Positions 32,332-37,858 of a DNA stretch of 37,858 nucleotides are shown here, piece after piece. Under the pieces are notes generated by a model, which was not told the origin of the DNA, made no database searches, and was given only the letters and a program-made list of their open reading frames with translations. Source of the stretch: an uncultured Oscillibacter sp. Its GTDB lineage: Bacteria; Bacillota; Clostridia; Oscillospirales; Oscillospiraceae. The position numbers were made by a program, and so were the translations under genes. Location: positions 1 to 37,858 of the forward strand of contig CABUDN010000006.1 in NCBI GenBank assembly GCA_902490355.1, in the 5' to 3' direction. Numbering within the stretch: the stretch's first letter is position 1; every line of letters begins with the position of its first letter.

Positions 32332-33249
32332 TCACGTTTCGTCACCGGAACGGAACCGGGCGTCGGACGCAATTTGCTGCGCCAAAAATTCCAGCGCGCC
32401 GGTCCGTTCCGCTCCTTTTCGGAAGGCCAGCACGTCCTGGCGCACCAGGGGCTCTTCCAGATGAAAACTCCGGACGCCCGCTGCGGTCCGGGCATAGCCC
32501 AGGGGAATCAGCGCCGCGCCGGCGCCATCGGCAACCATCCGCAATGCGATGTCGTTGCTGTTGAGCTCGCAGACCACATTGGGCCGGAACACCAATTGGG
32601 TAAACACCGCCTCCTCCAGCCGCCGGATGGAAGAATCCCGGCAGGAGAGCAGGAAGGGAACCTCCCGCAGGGCGCCCGAGAGCACGCTCCGGGGCACCGT
32701 ATCCCCGGCCTGCTCCCGGCAGAAGGGATGGTCCGCAGGCAGCACCAGCACAATTTCTTCCTGCCGCAGATGCACATACCCCTGGGCGGGCACATCGTCG
32801 TCCGGCGTCACCGCCATGACCGCCAGGTCCACCCGTCCCGCCCGCAGCGCCGCCTTGATCTGCCGGTAGGAGCGGTTTTCCGTAATGCGCAGAGTCACAT
32901 AGGGGTACGCCCGGCGAAACTCCGGCAGCAGATCCGCCACCAGAGCCATTCCCCAGGCGGAGGTCACGCCCAGATCAATCTGTCCCCGGCTTTGCAGAGC
33001 GGCGACGCTTGCCTCCGCCGTCCGCTCAATGCGCAGAATGTCCTCCGCGGCCGCCACGCAGATCCGGCCCGCGTCCGTCAGGGTCAGCCTTCCCTGATCC
33101 CGGAGGAACAGAGGCGTGCCCACCTCCGCCTCCAGCTTCAAAAGATACTGGCTGAGGGTGGACTGGGTGACAAACAGCTGCTCCGCCGCCCGGGAGATCC
33201 CCCTCTGGCGGGCAATCTCCACCAGATAGTCCGGATTTCGAATTTCCAT
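32332..33249 (-). CDS. LysR-family transcriptional regulator
   Basis: A 305-residue regulator with winged helix-turn-helix at about 1-60 (ISRAAEQLFVTQSTLSQYL) and an effector-binding domain at about 90-295. GGAAAGGAG precedes the ATG. It is a paralogue of the LysR at 7852-8784, near-identical in many segments of the DNA-binding end, so the two may recognise similar sites. It lies downstream of the hydrogenase gene and upstream of mglB on the same strand. Which neighbour, if either, it controls is not visible; effector unknown. Confidence 0.92.
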   Translation of the reverse strand: MEIRNPDYLVEIARQRGISRAAEQLFVTQSTLSQYLLKLEAEVGTPLFLRDQGRLTLTDAGRICVAAAEDILRIERTAEASVAALQSRGQIDLGVTSAWGMALVADLLPEFRRAYPYVTLRITENRSYRQIKAALRAGRVDLAVMAVTPDDDVPAQGYVHLRQEEIVLVLPADHPFCREQAGDTVPRSVLSGALREVPFLLSCRDSSIRRLEEAVFTQLVFRPNVVCELNSNDIALRMVADGAGAALIPLGYARTAAGVRSFHLEEPLVRQDVLAFRKGAERTGALEFLAQQIASDARFRSGDET

Positions 33250-33283
33250 ATGCCGCTCCTTTCCGCCGGCCGTCCCGGCATAG

Positions 33284-33318
33284 AAAAGCGGCCCCGGCGG
33301 AACATCCTCCGCCGGGGC
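33284..33318 (-). terminator. Terminator after the hydrogenase gene
   Basis: On minus, an 11-bp stem (GCCCCGGCGGA with its complement) and a 6-base loop are followed by CGCTTTTCTATG. It separates the hydrogenase from the LysR gene. Confidence 0.75.
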
Positions 33319-33328
33319 GCGCCCGCAA

Positions 33329-34846
33329 TTATTCTTCCACGTCCTTGAGTCTCTGGAGATAGGGGCTGGTGGTGCAGCTCATCTCCGGCGCTTCGTTCTT
33401 GAAGCGCTCCACGCTGGCCGCCGTCTCCTTGACGGGGCGGATGGTGCCCGCGCCGGCCACGCAGCCGCCGGGGCAGGCCATGCCCTCGAGCAGATAGCCG
33501 TTGCGCTTGCCGGCCTTGGCCATGGACATCATCTTGCGGCACTCCCGCAGGCCGTCGCCGTATTCGATCTTGACCTCCCGGTCGGGATCGATGTGATGGA
33601 TCGCCTCCACCACTGCGGCCGCCACGCCGCCGCCCACGGCAAAGCCGCGGCCCATGCCGGTGCCCTCGTCCATGTTGTCCTCGGGACCGGCCTCAATGCT
33701 GGCAAAGTCAATCTCCTTGGCGTCGAACATGCCCTGGAGCTCCTCAAAGGTCAGCACGAAATCCACATCCGACCGCACGGATTTGCGGTTGGCCTCCAGC
33801 TTCTTGGCGGCGCAGGGTCCGATGAAGCAGATGCGGGCATTGGGATGATCCTTCTTCACCATCCGGGCGGTGATGACCATGGGCGTGAGCGCCATGGAGA
33901 TGCAGTCCTTGAACTGGGGGAAGAGCTTCTTGGCCATGACGGACCAGGCCGGGCAGCAGCTGGTGCCCATGAAGGGCAGCTTCTCCGGCACATTTTCCAG
34001 GAAGTCGTGGGCTTCCTCCACGGTGCACAGGTCCGCGCCGATGGCGACCTCCACCACGTCGGCAAAGCCCAGCTCCCGCATGGCGGCCTTGATCTTGGCG
34101 GGGCTGGCGTCCTTGCCGAACTGGCCCACGAAGGCGGGCGCCACGCAGGCGATGACCTCTTCCTTGCGCTTGATGGCGGTGATGATCTGGAAGATCTGGC
34201 TCTTGTCGGCAATGGCGGCGAAGGGGCAGTTCACCAGGCACATGCCGCAGGAGACGCACTTATCGTAGTTGATCTTGGCCCGGCCCAGCTCGTCGGACTC
34301 AATGGCGTCCATGCCGCAGGCCGCGGCGCAGGGGCGCTCGATCTTGCTGATGGCCCGGTAGGGGCACTGGTTGAAGCACTTGCCGCACTTGATGCACTTG
34401 TCCTGATCGATGTGGCAGTGCTTGTCCTTATCCAGGTAAATGGCGTCCTTGGGGCACACATTCATGCAGGGGTGGGAAATGCAGCCCTGGCAGCTGTCCG
34501 TAATGCGGATCTGCTTGGGCGGGCAGGCGTTGCAGGCAAAGGGAATGATATTGACCAGGGGCTCTTCAAAGAACTTCTGGTCCGTGTCCGCCTCGTGAAT
34601 GGCGGCGGACAGGGGCATCTGCTCCCGGGCGGGCTGCAGGTTCATGCCCAGGGCCAGCCGGACCCGCTCCTGCACAATGGCACGCTCCAGAAACACGTCG
34701 TGGCGGTGATGGGCCACTTCACCCTGAATCATCTTGTAGGGAATGGTATCCACCCGGCTCAGGTCGCCGCCCTCATAGGCCAGACGGGCAACCTCCGTGA
34801 ATACGTTGCGGCGGATATCATCTACCGCGCTGTGCACACCTCTCAT
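33329..34846 (-). CDS. Monomeric [FeFe] hydrogenase, ferredoxin-like N-terminus
   Basis: A 505-residue protein. The N-terminal part is Cys-rich: C105/C108, then C119, C122, C127, C131, and two ferredoxin-type clusters (C151-C154-C157-C161 with C173/C177; C197-C200-C203-C207). The H-cluster domain follows: L1 TSCCPAW (295-301), L2 GPCAAKK (343-349) and L3 EGMACPGGC (454-462). All four H-cluster cysteines are there, but L2 reads GPC and not MPC, a pattern I associate with group B enzymes. It would make or consume H2 with ferredoxin in fermentation, or sense redox. ATG 34846 follows GGAGG; upstream ATGs precede that site. Maturases HydEFG are not in the window. Confidence 0.9.
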   Translation of the reverse strand: MRGVHSAVDDIRRNVFTEVARLAYEGGDLSRVDTIPYKMIQGEVAHHRHDVFLERAIVQERVRLALGMNLQPAREQMPLSAAIHEADTDQKFFEEPLVNIIPFACNACPPKQIRITDSCQGCISHPCMNVCPKDAIYLDKDKHCHIDQDKCIKCGKCFNQCPYRAISKIERPCAAACGMDAIESDELGRAKINYDKCVSCGMCLVNCPFAAIADKSQIFQIITAIKRKEEVIACVAPAFVGQFGKDASPAKIKAAMRELGFADVVEVAIGADLCTVEEAHDFLENVPEKLPFMGTSCCPAWSVMAKKLFPQFKDCISMALTPMVITARMVKKDHPNARICFIGPCAAKKLEANRKSVRSDVDFVLTFEELQGMFDAKEIDFASIEAGPEDNMDEGTGMGRGFAVGGGVAAAVVEAIHHIDPDREVKIEYGDGLRECRKMMSMAKAGKRNGYLLEGMACPGGCVAGAGTIRPVKETAASVERFKNEAPEMSCTTSPYLQRLKDVEE

Positions 34847-34865
34847 GTTACGTTCCTCCATACGG

Positions 34866-34929
34866 CTCCGGACAGTCGCATACTGATCCGGAGGGGATTT
34901 TTGACGGGTTTTTTGAAAAAAACCCGCTT
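34866..34929 (-). promoter_or_regulatory. Structured leader of the hydrogenase mRNA
   Basis: Two hairpins lie between the promoter and the ribosome site: CGGGTTTTTT/AAAAAACCCG (34908-34929) near the 5' end, and CTCCGGACAGT paired with ACTG-A-TCCGGAG (34866-34893) ending a few bases before the ribosome site. The 293 bases between the hydrogenase and the DUF4340-like gene hold only this leader and two divergent promoters. Confidence 0.5.
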
Positions 34930-34940
34930 TAAGCCGCTTC

Positions 34941-34969
34941 ATTATATAGAATCCCGTCCATCTTTGCAA
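34941..34969 (-). promoter_or_regulatory. Hydrogenase promoter
   Basis: On minus, -35 TTGCAA (34969-34964), 17-base spacer, consensus -10 TATAAT (34946-34941). This implies a 5' leader of nearly 90 bases. Confidence 0.75.
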
Positions 34970-35027
34970 GGGGAGAAAATCGGTATTTTCAGGAAATTTT
35001 TTCTTTTTACCGTTCCTTGACGTGAAA

Positions 35028-35049
35028 TTTTTCAGTTGTGTTTCAGACT
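35028..35049 (+). promoter_or_regulatory. Candidate response-regulator box upstream of the DUF4340-like operon
   Basis: TTTCAG occurs at 35030-35035 and again at 35041-35046, an 11-base step, ending about 25 bases before the -35. OmpR-family proteins bind 11-base direct repeats in such positions. Another TTTCAG is at 34987. Confidence 0.3.
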
Positions 35050-35071
35050 CCCGGGGTATTCTGGTTTTACA

Positions 35072-35099
35072 TTGACGCCCTCTGATGGTGTGTTATAAT
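35072..35099 (+). promoter_or_regulatory. Promoter of the DUF4340-like/two-component operon
   Basis: -35 TTGACG (35072-35077), 16-base spacer, consensus -10 TATAAT (35094-35099), about 40 bases before the start. Confidence 0.75.
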
Positions 35100-35139
35100 G
35101 AAGGAATCACCATGTTTCAATCACAACAGGAGGACACGT

Positions 35140-36138
35140 ATGACTTGGAAAGAACGACGGCTTATTACCGTTTTGAGTGTGATTCTGGCGATTTTATCCG
35201 CCGCGCTGCTGATCGTGCTGGGCATTCGCTACCGCCAGTCCCGGGACGCCGTGCAGGACCCCGCCGCCCAGGCCGTTCAGGCCGCCCAGGCCGCCGGCAG
35301 CACCTACGCCTCCCTGAGCGTATACAGCGGCAGTGCCACGCTGTCTTTCTCCATTCAGGAGGACGGCACCTGGGTATGGGATGACGACACCGAATTCCCC
35401 CTGGACGACTCCACCATTGAGTCCATAATGGATCTTTTGTCGGACCTGACTCCCCAGCAGGTACTCTCCGATCCGGAGTCCCTGGAGTCCTATGAGCTGG
35501 ATGCGCCTTCGGCGTCCATTTCCGCCGTCAAGGTCGATCAGTCCACGGTGTCTGTCACCTTCGGCAAGGCCACCACCGACGGCACCAGCCGCTATGCCAT
35601 GATGAACGACGATGCCTCCACCATTTACATCTTTGCCGACACCCTCTATCAGGCCCTGCAGACGCCCATTTACGATATGATGACTCTGCCGGAGCTGCCG
35701 GAACTGCCGGAATCCTCCATCTCCAGCATTTCCATTCAGGGTCCCGGCGAGGACGCCCAGCCCCTGCTGCTGGCCGCCCAGCATACCGACGACGGCGCCA
35801 CCACCTGGCTCAGCGGGGGAGAGGATGTCACGGACAATGCCTCCGTGCAGGCCCTGCTGGAGGATCTGGCGCAGATGCAGATTGCCCGGTGTGTGGACTA
35901 CCGTCCTTCGGACGAGGCGGCCTCCATCTGCGGATTTGACGCCCCGGATGCTCTGGTCCAGGTCACCTATACCCCGGAGGACGGCAGTGAGTCCGTCTGG
36001 ACCCTGACCGTGGGAACCACAGAACCCGGCGGCACGGGCCGTTATGCCCGGATCGGGGCGGACACCACCATCTATCTGCTGGAAACCGCCCTGCTGGATC
36101 CTCTGATGCGGATTGCCGCCGGAGGTCTGACTTCCTGA
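35140..36138 (+). CDS. DUF4340-like membrane-anchored protein
   Basis: A 332-residue protein with an N-terminal membrane helix (about 8-28) and a large, acidic extracytoplasmic part rich in Ser, Asp and Thr. Repeated short blocks (LSVYSGSATLSFS, then SAVKVDQSTVSVTFGK, later LVQVTYTPEDGSESVWTLTVG) look like the beta-rich repeats of DUF4340 proteins, function unknown. ACAGGAGGA precedes the ATG at 35140; the longer frame from 35098 is rejected. A two-component pair follows 19 bases on, so this may be its signal partner or target. Family call by eye only. Confidence 0.7.
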   Translation: MTWKERRLITVLSVILAILSAALLIVLGIRYRQSRDAVQDPAAQAVQAAQAAGSTYASLSVYSGSATLSFSIQEDGTWVWDDDTEFPLDDSTIESIMDLLSDLTPQQVLSDPESLESYELDAPSASISAVKVDQSTVSVTFGKATTDGTSRYAMMNDDASTIYIFADTLYQALQTPIYDMMTLPELPELPESSISSISIQGPGEDAQPLLLAAQHTDDGATTWLSGGEDVTDNASVQALLEDLAQMQIARCVDYRPSDEAASICGFDAPDALVQVTYTPEDGSESVWTLTVGTTEPGGTGRYARIGADTTIYLLETALLDPLMRIAAGGLTS

Positions 36139-36157
36139 TAAGAAAGGAGAATTCCAC

Positions 36158-36838
36158 ATGCGGGTGCTGATTGTGGAAGATGAAGTCCGCCTGGCCGCCA
36201 CGCTCCAGGACCTTCTGGAGATCAACGGCTATACCGCCGACGTCTGTCACGACGGGGAATCCGGACTGGACAATGCCCTGAGCGGAATCTACGACGTGAT
36301 TTTGCTGGATGTGATGCTGCCGAAAATGGACGGCTTCACTCTGCTGCGCCATCTGCGGGGGGCAAACAACGCCACCCCCGTCCTGATGCTCACCGCCCGG
36401 GATCAGGTGGGCGACCGGGTGGAGGGCCTGGACTGCGGCGCGGACTACTATCTCACCAAGCCCTTTGAGCCTCAGGAGCTGCTGGCCTGCATCCGGGCCC
36501 TGACCCGCCGCCAGCCGGAGCTCCACAGCAGCGATGTGCTCTCCTTCGGAGACCTGAAGCTGGACAAAAGCACCTTCGCGCTCAACTGTCAGGAGCGCTC
36601 CGTGCGCCTGAGCCGCAAGGAATTCGACATGATGGAGCTGCTCATGCGCAACCGGGACATGGTCATCACCAAGGAAACTCTGCTCCTGAAGATCTGGGGA
36701 TATGAGTCCGACGCGGAGGACAACAATGTGGAGGTTTATATCTCTTTTCTGCGCAAAAAGCTGGAACATCTGCACTCTCAGGTCAAGATCAAGACCATCC
36801 GCATGGTGGGCTACTGCCTGAGCGCCCCGGAGGCCTAA
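36158..36838 (+). CDS. OmpR/PhoB-family response regulator
   Basis: A 226-residue regulator with receiver domain (E7/D8, phospho-acceptor D51 in LLDVMLP, K in YLTKPF) and a C-terminal winged helix at about 125-222 (VRLSRKEFDMMELLMRN, then NNVEVYISFLRKKL). AAAGGAG precedes the ATG. It lies between the DUF4340-like gene and its sensor kinase. 11-base direct repeats in the gap after the gene and in the operon promoter may be its own sites. Confidence 0.96.
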   Translation: MRVLIVEDEVRLAATLQDLLEINGYTADVCHDGESGLDNALSGIYDVILLDVMLPKMDGFTLLRHLRGANNATPVLMLTARDQVGDRVEGLDCGADYYLTKPFEPQELLACIRALTRRQPELHSSDVLSFGDLKLDKSTFALNCQERSVRLSRKEFDMMELLMRNRDMVITKETLLLKIWGYESDAEDNNVEVYISFLRKKLEHLHSQVKIKTIRMVGYCLSAPEA

Positions 36839-36842
36839 CGGT

Positions 36843-36871
36843 TTTTCCACGGTTTTTCCACGTTTTCCACA
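36843..36871 (+). repeat. Tandem TTTTCCAC repeats between regulator and kinase genes
   Basis: TTTTCCACG (36843-36851), TTTTCCACG (36854-36862) and TTTTCCACA (36863-36871) stand head to tail at steps of 11 and 9 bases in the 71-base gap. Each is also one or two changes from a DnaA box (TTATCCACA). Confidence 0.6.
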
Positions 36872-36909
36872 AACTTTTCGACAATTCCGTGCAAAGGAGG
36901 AGATCCGCC

Positions 36910-37858
36910 TTGATCCGAAAGCTGCGGCTGAAATTTGTGGCGGTCTGTATGGCCATGGTCACGGCTGTTCTGGCAGTCGTGTTCCTGTCCGTGTATTTCT
37001 CCGTCCAGCGCAGTGCCGAAACCCTGAGCCGCCAGGTCCTTCAGCGGGTTATTCAGGAATCCGACCAAACTCACGGGGAAGGGATCTTCCGTCCGGACAT
37101 CAGCATTACCATCGGGGGCGACCGGGTCTTGCTGCCCTATTTCACCGTGGAGGTATGGGGCAACAATGCCTATGTCACCGGCGGAACCTATGCCAGCCTG
37201 GATGATACGGAGGCGCTTTCCTACATCCTGCAGGACTGCCTTTCCCAGCCTCAGCAGGAGGGAATTGTGGAACGCTACGGCCTGCGCTATCTGCGCCAGG
37301 ACAACGGCCTGTACCAAAACATTGCCTTTGTGGATATGTCCATGGAAACTACCATGCTGCACCGGCTGATGCGCTCGTATTTTCTCATTGTGCTGGCGGC
37401 TCTGATTTTGCTTTTGGGCGTGTCCATTCTGCTCTCCCGCTGGGCCACCGCCCCGGTGGAAAAGGCCTGGCGCCAGCAGCGCCAATTCCTCTCCGACGCC
37501 TCCCATGAGCTCAAAACCCCTCTGACGGTGATTCTCTCCAACGCCGAACTATTGGAAGCCGCCCCCATGGACCAGCGGCCCGCCCGCTGGCGGGACAACA
37601 TCCTCTCCGAGGCCAAGCAGATGAAGGTCCTGGTGGAGCAGATGCTCACTCTGGCCCGGGCGGACAACAATCCCACGCCGTCTGCTTCCGCCATGGAGGC
37701 GGTCTCTCTGTCGGATCTGGCCACGGACTGCGCCCTGGCCTTTGAACCGGTGGCCTTTGAGGCCGGAAAACCCCTGGAATACGAGATTGCGCCGGATCTG
37801 ACCGTCACCGGGGACCGGGACAAGCTCCGCCGCCTGATTTCCATTTTGCTGGACAACG
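36910..37858 (+). CDS. Sensor histidine kinase (partial, cut by window end)
   Basis: 316 codons visible, no stop before the edge. Translating from the TTG at 36910, which follows AAAGGAGGAG by about 7 bases, gives a membrane helix at about 9-31 and a short outside domain to about 153. A second helix is at about 155-177, and the HisKA motif SHELKTPLTV has phospho-accepting H199. The start of the ATP-binding domain (DKLRRLISILLDN, N-box) is at the edge. HisKA-type EnvZ/PhoR-like kinase, clearly the partner of the upstream OmpR-family regulator. The frame lacks the last ~100 residues of the usual length. Confidence 0.92.
   Translation, partial: MIRKLRLKFVAVCMAMVTAVLAVVFLSVYFSVQRSAETLSRQVLQRVIQESDQTHGEGIFRPDISITIGGDRVLLPYFTVEVWGNNAYVTGGTYASLDDTEALSYILQDCLSQPQQEGIVERYGLRYLRQDNGLYQNIAFVDMSMETTMLHRLMRSYFLIVLAALILLLGVSILLSRWATAPVEKAWRQQRQFLSDASHELKTPLTVILSNAELLEAAPMDQRPARWRDNILSEAKQMKVLVEQMLTLARADNNPTPSASAMEAVSLSDLATDCALAFEPVAFEAGKPLEYEIAPDLTVTGDRDKLRRLISILLDN

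Noticed and set aside
36843..36871. A replication origin based on the DnaA-box-like repeats
   Set aside because: No AT-rich unwinding region and no dnaA, dnaN or parAB nearby; only three imperfect boxes within an operon. Kept only as a regulatory alternative.

Overview
The window looks like a chromosomal piece of a GC-rich, endospore-forming Firmicute, most likely a gut Oscillospiraceae/Ruminococcaceae-type clostridium. This is inferred from gene content and not from a database match. The evidence is a Gpr-type spore protease beside rpsT, SLH repeats carrying a conserved Cys, a ferredoxin-like [FeFe] hydrogenase, YesM/YesN-type two-component proteins, strong AGGAGG ribosome sites and several GTG/TTG starts. 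No tRNA, rRNA, CRISPR array, transposase or phage gene was seen.

Layout: 0.1-2.2 kb (minus) holds a small GlsB-type membrane protein, a TatD-linked radical SAM protein, TatD and rpsT. gpr (2.4-3.3, plus) diverges from rpsT. Next come a LarA-type racemase (3.3-4.6, minus), exonuclease III (4.8-5.5, minus) and a divergent MATE exporter (5.7-7.0, plus). An SLH protein and a LysR regulator follow on minus (7.1-8.8), then metG (9.0-11.0, plus). After metG lies a 157-bp intergenic segment that ends in a near-copy of the metG 3' end. A BlaI repressor, an M56 metalloprotease and a 57-aa protein form an operon with two good BlaI/MecI-type operators (11.25-13.7). Then come thpR (minus), a HAD hydrolase (plus) and an ECF sigma/anti-sigma pair (plus; 15.1-16.7).

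16.7-32.2 kb reads as a galactose island. galK-galT-galE is on minus, with an AraC regulator and an AEC transporter diverging from it. A minus-strand operon encodes a YesN response regulator, a YesM kinase, a membrane-anchored periplasmic-binding-like protein and an MglB-like lipoprotein. Upstream of it on the same strand is mglB-mglA-mglC, a galactose/methyl-galactoside ABC importer. The simple model is: mgl imports galactose, galKTE runs the Leloir pathway, and the kinase with its extracellular sugar-binding partners senses the sugar and controls uptake, while AraC controls galKTE and/or the AEC gene.

32.3-37.9 kb holds a second LysR regulator, similar to the first, and an [FeFe] hydrogenase with a structured leader (both minus). 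Then a plus-strand operon encodes a DUF4340-like membrane protein, an OmpR-family response regulator and a sensor kinase cut by the right edge.

The most interesting items are the BlaI/M56/57-aa system with no recognisable beta-lactam sensor or resistance gene, the four-gene sugar-sensing operon, the duplicated metG end, and the palindromic operator shared by the exonuclease and MATE promoters.
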